A stretch of DNA of 64,000 nt from Rathayibacter iranicus NCPPB 2253 = VKM Ac-1602 (GCF_003149025.1 NZ_QGDV01000001.1:1-64000); one strand, 5' to 3'. Counted from the first letter of the stretch, positions 8,148-16,549 are shown. Made by a program: numbers and translations. The notes: a model not told the origin generated them from the sequence alone.

Positions 8148-9112
8148 CTCTGGCACAAGAGACAACACTGTCTGGGAGAGATCCCTCCGATCGTAGCGTC
8201 TCCGCACAATTCGCCCATCGACACACCATCGGTGAGATATTCCTCGTCGGCCAGGTCGTCAAGCAGGGCGATCTCTTTATCTCAACCGGTCAGGTTCCTC
8301 GAAGCAATCTCTATTTCAATGACCATCTGGGCCGCGAATCAGGTGCCGATCCGCTGGTGCTGATCGAGATGGTTCGCCAGACCGCGTCCTGCATCGCTCA
8401 TGAATACTTCAGCGTGCCGCTCAATTACAAATTTGTGCTCAATCGGCTCGATTTTGACATCAATGAAATAAGTGCCGATCAGCTAGGAGAGAGACGAACC
8501 GTCACCTTGGTGTCGCGCCCGTCTATCGAACGTCATCGACGTGGCATCCCCCTCGCCGTGAGCATGGATGTCGATCTCGTCCACAACGGGATGACCATTG
8601 GCCGAGTTTCTTACGATACCACCTTCCTCTCACCTTCTGTGTATTCCGCCCTGAGAGAGAGTTCTGTGATCCGCGGGGGCGTGAGCGAGCCCGCTGTGGA
8701 ACCTACTGCAGTGAATCAGATCCTTGCGCGGTCGGTCGGACGCCTCAACCCCGTGAACATCGTCATCAGTGACCCGACGATCACCGGTGCCGACACCCTC
8801 GAGTGTGTGGTCGAGCCGCACTTTTCCAACCCGAGCATGTTCGAGCACGGACAGGACCACGTGCCGGGAATGGTCATTCTCGAGGCTGCGCGCCAGGCTG
8901 CGGCGCTCCAAGTAGGAGTATCGCCGCGCCTGCTGTCGGGGACCCTCGTCTTCCACCGGTTCATCGAGACCGACGTGGTGGTCAGGCTGCGTTCGCTGCT
9001 CTCTCGCAACGACGAAGACCGCCGTTTTTTTCACGGTGATGTTCGCGACTCTGACGGGGAGATTCTCACGGAATACAGGATAGCGGTGCGAGAAGAAGGG
9101 GAGGCCTGCTAG
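8144..9112 (+). CDS. AfsA-family (A-factor biosynthesis) double hotdog protein
   Basis: A 322-residue protein made of two AfsA hotdog repeats. The first contains RHTIGEIFLVG and the helix DPLVLIEMVRQTASCIAHE (about 25-90). The second contains LNPVNIVISDP, then EPHFSNPSMFEHGQDHVPG and ILEAARQAA (about 200-255). AfsA enzymes join a beta-ketoacyl-ACP to dihydroxyacetone phosphate, the first committed step to gamma-butyrolactones and related butenolides and furans. I chose a TTG start at 8144 because it overlaps the aldo/keto reductase stop (TTGA), has GGGAG seven bases upstream and gives a family-typical length. It is flanked by the fatty-acid-type enzymes needed to make its acyl substrate. Confidence 0.88.
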   Translation: MTLAQETTLSGRDPSDRSVSAQFAHRHTIGEIFLVGQVVKQGDLFISTGQVPRSNLYFNDHLGRESGADPLVLIEMVRQTASCIAHEYFSVPLNYKFVLNRLDFDINEISADQLGERRTVTLVSRPSIERHRRGIPLAVSMDVDLVHNGMTIGRVSYDTTFLSPSVYSALRESSVIRGGVSEPAVEPTAVNQILARSVGRLNPVNIVISDPTITGADTLECVVEPHFSNPSMFEHGQDHVPGMVILEAARQAAALQVGVSPRLLSGTLVFHRFIETDVVVRLRSLLSRNDEDRRFFHGDVRDSDGEILTEYRIAVREEGEAC

Positions 9113-10143
9113 TGGCGAGCACAGTCCCTCCGATGACTATTGCGGCGCTGGCCACGTATCTACCCACGTCGGTAGAACTCGCCGAAGATGCGGAGGCGAG
9201 GGGAGTGCTTCCGAGCAAGAATCGGAGCGCCTGTGGCGTCTCTCAGGTACCGGTTGAGCACGACCTGAGTGCGCCGGACATGGCTATTCGGGCGTGCACT
9301 GATGCCCTCACCGGAGCGAGAGTCCGTCCGGAAGATGTCTCGGCAATTTTCTACGCGTCAACCTTCTTCCAGGGGGCGAGCTTTTGGTCGCCGGCCCACT
9401 ACATCGCACAGAGTATTGGCGCGACGAATGCAATACCTATCGGTATTTCCGCTATGTGTAATGGTAGTGGCACCGCTCTTGATCTTACGCAGCGATATCT
9501 TGCAACATCAGCTCCAGATGCAATGGTCATTGTCTGCACCGCTGACCGCTTTCCTGACGCGTCCTTCGATCGATGGGGCGGGGACTACGGCGTCATATAT
9601 GGGGATGGTGCAACAGCTGGCCTCTTTGGTGGTCCGGCACGCCGACGTCCGTTCATGCGGGTTCTGGCGTCGCAGACAATTGCACTGTCAGAATTAGAAA
9701 GCATGCACCGACCGGCGGATGGGTTGTACGGCTCGGTGAGCGACGAGCCTGTGCCACATCTCGTTCGGCCACACAAGCGGGCGTTCCTTGCTCGTCATGG
9801 AAAGGAATCACTCTCACAACATTTCGCTTCCGCTCTTCGGTCGCTTATTCCGAAGATTCACGCTCAGATCGACCTGCCCGTCGGCGACCCGGCGGTCTCG
9901 CAAGTTTATGTACCGCGGGTTGGGGCCGACACAATAGATAGTGCTTATCGTCCTGTGCTAGAGGAAGAGTTCGGTCTCTCCATACGTCATCTGGCCGCTC
10001 AGACCGGCCACCTAGGAGCGGGCGACACGATCGCCAACCTTTCGGAGTCCGAAAAGGACGATGACAACGATTCGGTGAGGCTCTTTTTGAGTGTCGGCGC
10101 CGGGTTTACTCTGACGCTTATCGCAGCGGAGTCTGTCCAGTGA
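9112..10143 (+). CDS. KAS III-like enzyme with altered catalytic triad
   Basis: A 343-residue thiolase-fold protein of the ketoacyl-ACP synthase III family. The nucleophile is kept (Cys116 in ISAMCNGSG). The usual His of the HQAN motif is replaced by Arg269 (YVPRVG), and the usual Asn-Thr-Ser-Ala motif reads TGHLGAGD (His300, Asp305). Members with similar changes (CerJ, ChlB3, DpsC-like) work as acyltransferases or as starter-selecting enzymes rather than normal condensing enzymes. The GTG start overlaps the AfsA gene stop by one base, and the gene's own stop overlaps the monooxygenase start. It may move an acyl group onto oxygen or choose the starter unit. Confidence 0.82.
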   Translation: MASTVPPMTIAALATYLPTSVELAEDAEARGVLPSKNRSACGVSQVPVEHDLSAPDMAIRACTDALTGARVRPEDVSAIFYASTFFQGASFWSPAHYIAQSIGATNAIPIGISAMCNGSGTALDLTQRYLATSAPDAMVIVCTADRFPDASFDRWGGDYGVIYGDGATAGLFGGPARRRPFMRVLASQTIALSELESMHRPADGLYGSVSDEPVPHLVRPHKRAFLARHGKESLSQHFASALRSLIPKIHAQIDLPVGDPAVSQVYVPRVGADTIDSAYRPVLEEEFGLSIRHLAAQTGHLGAGDTIANLSESEKDDDNDSVRLFLSVGAGFTLTLIAAESVQ

Positions 10144-11627
10144 GGGCGGCGCGACGGCAAGTGGTCGTCGTCGGGGCTGGTCCGGTGGGGTTGGCGATAT
10201 CGATCGATCTCGCATTGCGTGGTGTGGAGGTCACGGTGCTCGACCGACGAGAAGGTGGTGGTGTGCAGAGCAAAGCTACCACGATCTGGCCGCGGCAGCT
10301 CGAATTGCTTGATCGACTGGGCGTCGCGGGTGCGATCCTGGAAGCAGGCCATCGATTATCGCGCATCACTCTGAACACCTCCCGCCGCTCTTTTGCGGCG
10401 TTCGATTTCGGTCGGATCGATACAACGTCATATCCATTCGGGATCGGTCTTGCTCAACCCATTACTGAGCGGATTCTGGAGAGTCGAGCCGTCGAGGTCG
10501 GCGTGCAGGTTCTCAGGCAGGTCGAGGTCGTCGATGTCAGTCAGGACGTACACGGTGTCTCGCTCCGATGTCTCCACAAGGGAAACGTCGTGAGAGAGAT
10601 GACCGCCGACTGGGTCGTGGCCGCTGATGGCGCTCATAGTCATATTCGGGATCGCAGTGGCATACGTCTGATGAGGTCTGGCGGCGCGATCCGATTCGCA
10701 ATCACGGATGTCCCCATAGACGCCAGCCTGAACGAAGCTGATGTTGCCTACTACTACGGGCGCGACGGCGCCCTCGCGCTCGTCCCTTTCGGCGCCTCAC
10801 GGTTCAGAATTGCTGTGGGCGTTCCTCCCGAGACTCGGATCGCGCCGGGAAGAGAGGATTTCGTTCGTCTCCTTCGTGCGAGGGCAGGCGTCCGGACCGA
10901 TCTGCGCGATTTTGCTCACTCTTCGGTATTTGACGTGCGTTGTGGGCATGCCGAGCACTTCCGGAAGCGACGCGTGTTTCTTGCTGGTGATGCGGCCCAC
11001 ACGGTGAGTCCCGCTGGCGGACAAGGAATGAACACGGGCTTGCAGGATGCCGCGAATCTCGCATGGAAGCTCGCTGAAGTGATCTCCGGATCGGCGCCGG
11101 ACGGCTTACTGGACAGTTACGAACGAGAGCGAATGCACGATTATCGGGAGAGCGCGCGGCGAAGCACCTACTTGACGCAACTCGGGCTTGTTGACCGGCG
11201 CGTCCGGCGAACGTCTCTCCGAGTCTTATACTCGGTCGGCTCTCGAATACCGTGCGTCGCCGACCGCATGGCTGCTGGATTCGGGCAACTGGATACGTCC
11301 TACCCGACATCTGCACGCGGCTCGCTTTCTGGTCGAAGATTTCCGACGCGGTTCCCCCTGGCCGATGACGGTTCGCCGACGCCATACGTCGTGGATCCGC
11401 TACGAGGTGGTGTGGTTGATTGGCGAGGTCGGTTCAGCCGGTCTGTGAACCCGCCGCAGGAGGACGCAAGTGTTCTGTACGGAAGTGTCCTGTACGGAGG
11501 CGATGTATCACTCGGAGTTCGTCGCCGTCTCGGCGCGCTTCCTCGATTGTTAACTGTTCGCCCCGACGGCCACGTCGAGCGTATCACCACTCGGAGGACG
11601 AGAGATAATTCATGTATGCACTCCTGA
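10140..11627 (+). CDS. FAD-dependent monooxygenase (PHBH/UbiH-like)
   Basis: A 495-residue class A flavoprotein. It has an N-terminal Rossmann motif VVVGAGPVGLAI (Gly12, 14, 17) with the following acidic residue (VLDRRE), a DWVVAADGAHS motif and the second FAD motif GDAAHTVSPAGGQGMNTG (Gly283-Asp284). Such enzymes hydroxylate or epoxidise aromatic or conjugated substrates using NAD(P)H and oxygen. The C-terminal ~110 residues are more divergent. It overlaps both neighbours (GTGA at the start, 16 bases at the end). In the pathway it could oxidise a butenolide ring or acyl chain, as MmfH-type flavoproteins do for methylenomycin furans. Confidence 0.88.
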   Translation: MRAARRQVVVVGAGPVGLAISIDLALRGVEVTVLDRREGGGVQSKATTIWPRQLELLDRLGVAGAILEAGHRLSRITLNTSRRSFAAFDFGRIDTTSYPFGIGLAQPITERILESRAVEVGVQVLRQVEVVDVSQDVHGVSLRCLHKGNVVREMTADWVVAADGAHSHIRDRSGIRLMRSGGAIRFAITDVPIDASLNEADVAYYYGRDGALALVPFGASRFRIAVGVPPETRIAPGREDFVRLLRARAGVRTDLRDFAHSSVFDVRCGHAEHFRKRRVFLAGDAAHTVSPAGGQGMNTGLQDAANLAWKLAEVISGSAPDGLLDSYERERMHDYRESARRSTYLTQLGLVDRRVRRTSLRVLYSVGSRIPCVADRMAAGFGQLDTSYPTSARGSLSGRRFPTRFPLADDGSPTPYVVDPLRGGVVDWRGRFSRSVNPPQEDASVLYGSVLYGGDVSLGVRRRLGALPRLLTVRPDGHVERITTRRTRDNSCMHS

Positions 11628-12592
11628 CCGGAATCGGACAAGCGCTTCCTGAGAATATCGTGACTAACGACGATCTAGCACGGACGTTCGATACGTCTGA
11701 TGAGTGGATTGTTCAGCGCACTGGTATTTCTCGACGTCGCCACAGTAGGACGGAGTCGACAAGCGACCTGGCCGTGCGAGCTGGGCGGGCGGCGCTTCAC
11801 AAGGCTGATCGCGATCGTGTCGACATGATCATTCTCGCGACGACGACTCCAGACTATCCGTGCCCAGGCACGGCTCCTGCTGTAGCGACAGGGCTGGGAA
11901 TGACGGGCGTCCCCGCGTTCGACATTTCAGCGGTCTGTAGCGGTTTTGTGTATGCGCTTTCCGTCGGCTCCTCGCTCGTCGAGACAGGGAGGTTTGCGTC
12001 TGTCCTTATCATTGGAGCGGAAACTTTTAGTACGATTCTTGATCCTACGGATCGCACGACAGCTGCAATCTTTGGAGACGGAGCGGGGGCGGTAGTCCTC
12101 GAGCGGACTCATGAGTTGCAACCGGGGGTCGTCGGGAAGAGCATCCTGGGAAGCGACGGCGGCAAGGCGGACCTGATTCGGATTCCCGGCGGCGGTTCGG
12201 CAGCAGCACTATCGGGTGTGCCTGCGAGTCCGTTCTTTCACATGCAAGGAACGGCCGTCTTTTTGGATGCCGTCACTCGAATGGAAGAGGCGGTGCGCGC
12301 CGTGGTGTCTGCGCAAGGCTGGGCTTTGGGAGATCTTGACGCTCTCGTTCCGCACCAGGCGAATGCTCGAATTACTGCGGCGTTGGCCAAGAAACTTGGG
12401 CTCGACTCAGCGGTTGCGGTGACGAATATTGCTGAGGTCGGAAATACGTCCGCTGCCTCTATACCTCTCGTCCTGGCGCAGGCTGAGCGTGAGGAGCGAT
12501 TGCGAGCGGGTGACCGTATGGTTCTCGCTGCCTATGGTGGAGGAACTACCTGGGGTGCCGTCGCGCTGACCTGGCCACAATTATCCACATAA
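11612..12592 (+). CDS. 3-oxoacyl-ACP synthase III (FabH-type)
   Basis: A 326-residue KAS III with an intact Cys-His-Asn triad: Cys109 (DISAVCSGF), His248 (VPHQANARI) and Asn278 (GNTSAASIP). It would condense an acyl-CoA starter with malonyl-ACP to give the beta-ketoacyl-ACP that AfsA-type enzymes use. The start overlaps the monooxygenase gene by 16 bases, with GGAGG a little upstream. Together with the following carrier protein it forms a minimal two-carbon extension unit separate from primary fatty acid synthesis. The wider fab genes are not nearby, which supports a pathway-specific role. Confidence 0.93.
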   Translation: MYALLTGIGQALPENIVTNDDLARTFDTSDEWIVQRTGISRRRHSRTESTSDLAVRAGRAALHKADRDRVDMIILATTTPDYPCPGTAPAVATGLGMTGVPAFDISAVCSGFVYALSVGSSLVETGRFASVLIIGAETFSTILDPTDRTTAAIFGDGAGAVVLERTHELQPGVVGKSILGSDGGKADLIRIPGGGSAAALSGVPASPFFHMQGTAVFLDAVTRMEEAVRAVVSAQGWALGDLDALVPHQANARITAALAKKLGLDSAVAVTNIAEVGNTSAASIPLVLAQAEREERLRAGDRMVLAAYGGGTTWGAVALTWPQLST

Positions 12593-12611
12593 AAACAAGA
12601 AAGTACAAATA

Positions 12612-12842
12612 ATGACCGATGTGCTACTAGCTCTCAAACGAATCATTTCAACCTATTCCGATCTGCCTAGTGAACGAGTGGGCGAAGCCTCGACATTGGC
12701 GGAGTTGGATGTGGATTCTATTTTCGCCGTGGAGCTCATTCTCGAGATTGAGCAACTCTTCGGCGTGCGTCTATCGCTGGATGAGATCGTTGCCGACGAA
12801 ACGCTGGGGATGCTGGCCGATCGAATCATCAATCACTCATGA
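12612..12842 (+). CDS. Acyl carrier protein
   Basis: A 76-residue carrier with the phosphopantetheine site DVDSIFAVEL; the attachment serine is Ser36 and the usual DSL reads DSI. Helical spacing and length are typical of stand-alone ACPs. The first 60 bases around its start are only ~38% G+C, far below the chromosomal background. Its stop codon overlaps the phosphatase start (ATGA). It probably holds the acyl chain made by the neighbouring KAS III and is activated by the operon's own PPTase. Confidence 0.92.
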   Translation: MTDVLLALKRIISTYSDLPSERVGEASTLAELDVDSIFAVELILEIEQLFGVRLSLDEIVADETLGMLADRIINHS

Positions 12843-13492
12843 GTGAAGTTCGAGCAAATTGGTCGCAGCGTAAGGCGGCGTTCTTTGACGTCGATGAGAC
12901 CATCGTTTCTGTAAAAAGCATGCGCGAATTTCTGAACTACTTTCATGATATGCGGGGCGACGTTCCTGTGTGGGATGAGTTCGTTGGTTCTCTGCCGCTC
13001 AACGCGCCGAGAGAGTTGGTTAATGCGTCGTATTACTCTCTGTGGAAGGGTCTGTCTCGTCGGCAGGTGCGATTCGCGGGCCAGGAGTGGTTCACGACGG
13101 CCTCCCGGGGTGAGGGATTTTACATCGAGCCCGTTGTGGCGGAGATCGACGAACTTCGATCCAAAGGATTCGAGATCGTGCTGGTTTCGGGTTCATTCGA
13201 TGTGGTGCTTGATCCTCTAGCGAAGGAACTTCGAGCTGACCATGTTCTCTGTTCAGAGATGACATTCGTCGGTGATACGTACTCGGGTTCCGTAGCGCGA
13301 GCAATGATTGGTCCGGCGAAGTCGGACGCCATCCTCGCGTACTGTGCTGAACGCCGAATAGACCCGGCCGAGTGCATTGCCTTCGGCGATCATCCGACCG
13401 ATCTGGCGATGCTCGAGAGTGTGGGGACAGGCGTATGGGTGCGTGAAGGCGGGCGCAAAGAGTTTCATCGAAGTTCGGCGAGGATTGGGTGA
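12839..13492 (+). CDS. HAD-superfamily phosphatase (HAD-IB, SerB-like)
   Basis: A 217-residue HAD hydrolase: motif I FFDVDETIV (nucleophile Asp17, acid Asp19), motif II in VLVSGSFDVVL, motif III Lys near GPAKSDAI and motif IV AFGDHPTDLAML. The helical cap between motifs I and II fits the HAD-IB class. In AfsA-type pathways a phosphatase removes the phosphate that came from dihydroxyacetone phosphate (MmfP is a HAD protein in methylenomycin furan synthesis), so this is its likely task. Start and stop overlap both neighbours (ATGA and GTGA). Confidence 0.88.
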   Translation: MSEVRANWSQRKAAFFDVDETIVSVKSMREFLNYFHDMRGDVPVWDEFVGSLPLNAPRELVNASYYSLWKGLSRRQVRFAGQEWFTTASRGEGFYIEPVVAEIDELRSKGFEIVLVSGSFDVVLDPLAKELRADHVLCSEMTFVGDTYSGSVARAMIGPAKSDAILAYCAERRIDPAECIAFGDHPTDLAMLESVGTGVWVREGGRKEFHRSSARIG

Positions 13493-14151
13493 GTACCGAA
13501 TTCGTATCACAGAGTTTCGGAGCGGGGTTCGACACGAACGCATACGTGCTCTTTGCGTCGGAGAGTCGCGACGCGGTGATCGTGGATCCAGGCAAAGGCA
13601 GCCGAGAGTGGTGTACGGCGATGAGCCGCGGCTTGGGGCTAACTGTGCACGCCGTGTTGCTGACACACGGTCACATGGATCACTCGTGGGATGCGCAACC
13701 GATCGCCGACCTGATGGAGGTGCCGGTGTTCGTCGGCGAAAAGGACCAGCAGATGCTGGTGGAGCCGGAGGCTGGTCTTCCTGCCGATTTCCCGCCAAGC
13801 GTGCTTCGCGGATACCCCCGGGTGATGCCGAGCGTTGTGCGCGACGCGATGAGTTCGCGCGTGACAGCAGGTGAGCTTCGCGTGGAGTCCGTTGCTGCGC
13901 CTGGTCATACTGCTGGCTCGCAGGTGTTCTTATTCGGCGAGGGAAGCGAACTGATGTGCACTGGCGACGCGTATCTCGGGTCGGCGCCTGCGCGGGCGAT
14001 TCAGCCGACAGGAGACTCCCGCGCACTGGCGCGGTCGATCCGGCTCGTGCGCCGCTTGGTCGACCACGCGGACGTCGTGCTTCCTGGTCACGGGCCGGCG
14101 ACGTGGCTCCGTGGGACACCTCGGCCAGAAAGCCCGCTCCTGACGGGGTGA
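13489..14151 (+). CDS. Metallo-beta-lactamase-fold hydrolase
   Basis: A 220-residue protein with the MBL zinc motif THGHMDHSWD (His60, His62, Asp64, His65), a further His in AAPGHTAGSQ and Asp in CTGDAYLG, as in glyoxalase II-like hydrolases. Likely substrates are thioesters, such as an acyl-ACP or acyl-CoA released from the pathway, or a lactone. The GTG start overlaps the phosphatase stop. It closes the operon; the next gene is convergent about 40 bases later. Confidence 0.87.
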   Translation: MSTEFVSQSFGAGFDTNAYVLFASESRDAVIVDPGKGSREWCTAMSRGLGLTVHAVLLTHGHMDHSWDAQPIADLMEVPVFVGEKDQQMLVEPEAGLPADFPPSVLRGYPRVMPSVVRDAMSSRVTAGELRVESVAAPGHTAGSQVFLFGEGSELMCTGDAYLGSAPARAIQPTGDSRALARSIRLVRRLVDHADVVLPGHGPATWLRGTPRPESPLLTG

Positions 14152-14190
14152 CGGCCGAGCGTCAGGTGCTGTCCATCGACGGCCCGCGGG

Positions 14191-14595
14191 TCAGAGTGCT
14201 GCGAGCAAGGTTTCGCACGCCTGCTCGCAGCGGCGGCAGGTCACAGCGCAGATCCGGCAGTGCTCGTGCATGCTCGCGTGCTGCTCGCACTGTCGGGCAC
14301 AGGCGCGGCACGCGAGCAGGCACGCCTCGACCAGCGCGCGAACGGCGGCCGAGCCGGGGGCGCCGCGGCGCGAGAGCACTGCCCCGGTCACTCCGCAGAC
14401 ATCCGCGCAGTCGAGGTCGGTGCGGATGCATGCCACCAGGTGAGCCACCGATTCTTCGCTGAGGCAGGAGTCGGCGCACGCCGTGCAGACTTGCGCGCAC
14501 TCGAAACACACGTCGATGCAGGCGGTGAGGATGTCCGGATCGACGCCGGTCCGCTCCTCCGGGTGCGTCCTGATTATGTCGCTGGTGCTGGTCAT
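14191..14595 (-). CDS. Four-helix-bundle copper-binding protein (Csp-like, DUF326)
   Basis: A 134-residue cytosolic protein with 18 cysteines in CxxxC/CxxC helical spacing and several histidines. This pattern fits copper storage proteins of the Csp3 type, where Cys thiols line a helix-bundle core and hold many Cu(I) ions. No signal peptide is seen (it starts MTSTSDIIRTHPEE), consistent with cytoplasmic copper buffering. It is convergent with the biosynthetic operon and appears to be monocistronic. Confidence 0.88.
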   Translation of the reverse strand: MTSTSDIIRTHPEERTGVDPDILTACIDVCFECAQVCTACADSCLSEESVAHLVACIRTDLDCADVCGVTGAVLSRRGAPGSAAVRALVEACLLACRACARQCEQHASMHEHCRICAVTCRRCEQACETLLAAL

Positions 14596-14729
14596 CGCCC
14601 GTTCCTCTCGTCGTGGTTTCCGGTGGTCGATCCGGCCAGGGCGACGCTACCGAGCCTCCGCTACCGCCGGGAGGTCTGGCGACGAGTGCGGTCGAGTGGT
14701 ACTCCGGGTACTCCGCGGCATCTCGGAGG

Positions 14730-14825
14730 TCAGCCGACCGGGTGGAGCAGCACCCGCGTGCCCGTCGTCTGGCCTGCCTCGATCCGCGAGAGGACTGTGG
14801 CCGCCTCTGCGAGGGGCGCCGTGCC
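14730..14825 (-). pseudogene. 3'-terminal remnant of a zinc-type alcohol dehydrogenase/quinone oxidoreductase
   Basis: About 30 codons with high third-position G+C read PLAEAATVLSRIEAGQTTG and end RVLLHPVG before a TGA. This matches the usual C-terminus of MDR-family NADPH:quinone oxidoreductases. No upstream frame continues it and the MarR gene begins soon after, so the rest is lost. MarR regulators often sit beside such oxidoreductases, which suggests deletion of a former target gene. Confidence 0.5.
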
Positions 14826-14877
14826 CTCGATGGAGCAGATTGGAGCGCAGGACTCTGTTACCCGCCGTGGCGCAACC

Positions 14878-15336
14878 TCACGCTTTCGTGAGCAGATGGT
14901 CGATCGCGCGCTGGAGTAACTGCCGCAGTTGTACCTGTTCGGAGGGAGTGAACTGGCCGGCGAGTTCCTCCTCGACGGCCTTCGCCGCCGCATCCGCCTC
15001 GGTCACGAGACTCGTTCCTGCTGCCGTGATCCGAGTGATGAGCACGCGGCGGTGCAGGGGTGACGTTTCGCGGCGAATGAGTCGCTTCGACTCGAGATTG
15101 CCGATGATCGTCGCCATCGTCTGCGGAGCGACCATCGCCGACCGAGCGAGCTGGGCGGCGGACTGATCCGGTGTGAGGTGCACGGCGAGGAGTGTGGCGT
15201 ACTGCGGCACCGTCAATCCGAAAGGCCGCAGGGCACGACTCTTCGCGGCTACGAGGACCTGTTCAGCGGCCTTGATGGAGGAGCCGAGTCGATCGGAGAC
15301 GGACTGTGCGCTCGTCGCCTGAGAGGGAGGTGGCAT
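14878..15336 (-). CDS. MarR-family transcriptional regulator
   Basis: A 152-residue MarR protein: helical N-terminus, winged-helix core (LTVPQYATLLAVHL, SAAQLARSAMVAPQTMATII, then wing residues RRETSPLHRR) and helical C-terminal dimer region. The start at 15336 has AGGAG at correct spacing; the frame stays open far upstream but without homology. Direct repeats just upstream (15371-15453) may be its own operators. The adjacent oxidoreductase remnant suggests a former regulated gene. Confidence 0.88.
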   Translation of the reverse strand: MPPPSQATSAQSVSDRLGSSIKAAEQVLVAAKSRALRPFGLTVPQYATLLAVHLTPDQSAAQLARSAMVAPQTMATIIGNLESKRLIRRETSPLHRRVLITRITAAGTSLVTEADAAAKAVEEELAGQFTPSEQVQLRQLLQRAIDHLLTKA

Positions 15337-15714
15337 GGAGGCTCCTTGGGTGAGTGACCGACTCCCGCACTGTACTGCCGTGGTCTGTGCCGTGCTGCCG
15401 TGATCCAACGTGCTGCTTCGCGTGATCCGACGTGCTGTACTGCCGTCGTCTGGCCGTCGGCGTCCCAGAGCGCGCCCGCGTCTGCGCCCACCCCGAGAGG
15501 GGGACGCCCGGCCCTTCTCGCCACGGGCGTTCGGCGCGGACGCTACGGTCGTCGCAGTAACGCGCCAGGACCGGCGTTGCGACGGGGTGAAGGGAACGCG
15601 GGGACGGTCGAGCGCCCAGCCGCACGACGACACGGCCGTCGCTGTGACGTGGCGGTGAGCGGATGATCCGCCCGCCTGCCTTGCCCTCCCGACCTCTCCG
15701 AGAAGGACGCCGTA
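15337..15714. other. Intergenic region with paired direct repeats
   Basis: No gene supported. Between 15371 and 15453 two short units recur: CGTGATCCRACGTGCTG at 15399-15415 and 15421-15437, and TGTACTGCCGTSGTCTG at 15371-15387 and 15437-15453. They lie just upstream of the MarR gene and between two divergent genes, so operator sites are possible. Confidence 0.4.
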
Positions 15715-16047
15715 GTGACGATCACGACCGAGACGATCGAGCCGGACATCACCATTTTAAACGTCGGGGATCGGCTCACCGCCTCCTCCGCGCAGGAGCT
15801 GCGTGCCGCCGTTCGCCGCGCGGTCGACGCGGGCAGCCCGCGTATCGTCGTCGAGCTGAGCGAGGTGCGGGTCATGGATTCGTCGGGCCTCGGCGCCCTG
15901 GTCAGTGCGCTGAAGATCGCGCGCCAGGCCGGCGGGGACCTGCGGATCGCGTCGCCCAGCCGGCAGGTTGCGATGGCTCTCACGCTCTCGAACCTCGACC
16001 GACTGCTCGTCGGCTTCGACTGTGCTGCGGCCGCCTACCGCGAGTGA
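15715..16047 (+). CDS. STAS-domain anti-anti-sigma factor
   Basis: A 110-residue single STAS domain similar to SpoIIAA/RsbV. The phosphorylation-site loop reads VMDSSGLGAL with the conserved Asp55 and Ser56-Ser57. Such proteins release sigma factors by binding anti-sigma kinases when unphosphorylated. No partner kinase or sigma factor is in the window. The GTG start has an AGAAGGA site upstream. Confidence 0.88.
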   Translation: MTITTETIEPDITILNVGDRLTASSAQELRAAVRRAVDAGSPRIVVELSEVRVMDSSGLGALVSALKIARQAGGDLRIASPSRQVAMALTLSNLDRLLVGFDCAAAAYRE

Positions 16048-16081
16048 GCGCATCCTGGATGCGGTGCCGCCTTCGAAGCAG

Positions 16082-16549
16082 TCAGTGGATGGTGTGCGCG
16101 ATGATGACCGCCGCCGCACGAGCCAGATCCTCGGCGACGCCGCCCAGGCTCGGCGACGCCTCCAGAACCTGGGCGCTCACCTCGTCGTAGCGTTCGTCGA
16201 CCTGTGCGAGCAGGAGTGTGCCGGAGTCGGTGAGGCGCAGGAGCACGCTGCGGCGGTCGTGCGGATTGGCGACGCGGTCGACGTATCCGGCGGTCGCGAG
16301 ACGGTCGAGCAGGGCGGTGACGGCTCCAGTGGAGAGCGAGAGTTCGAGGCCGAGCCACTTCGGTGTGAGGTCGGGGGATTCGCCGAGGACCTCGAGCGCG
16401 GTGAGTTCGGAGATGCCGACGCCGACGGCGGTCGCCGTGCTCGCGCGTAGATGCTGCTGGGCGTTCTCGAGCAGGCGGAGGGCGTGCCGCAACTGCACAG
16501 CGGGCGCGTCGTCGTCTCTTTCGTGCCGGGTGGGCTTCTCGGGGGTCAT
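16082..16549 (-). CDS. MarR-family transcriptional regulator
   Basis: A 155-residue MarR protein with the winged-helix core (GISELTALEVLGE, LSTGAVTALLDRLATAGYV, wing DRRSVLLRLTDSG) and helical ends. AGAAGG lies four bases upstream of the ATG. It is divergent from the TasA-like/SipW operon, and a perfect 11-nt palindrome of MarR-operator type lies between them, so it may control that surface-protein operon as well as itself. Confidence 0.88.
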   Translation of the reverse strand: MTPEKPTRHERDDDAPAVQLRHALRLLENAQQHLRASTATAVGVGISELTALEVLGESPDLTPKWLGLELSLSTGAVTALLDRLATAGYVDRVANPHDRRSVLLRLTDSGTLLLAQVDERYDEVSAQVLEASPSLGGVAEDLARAAAVIIAHTIH

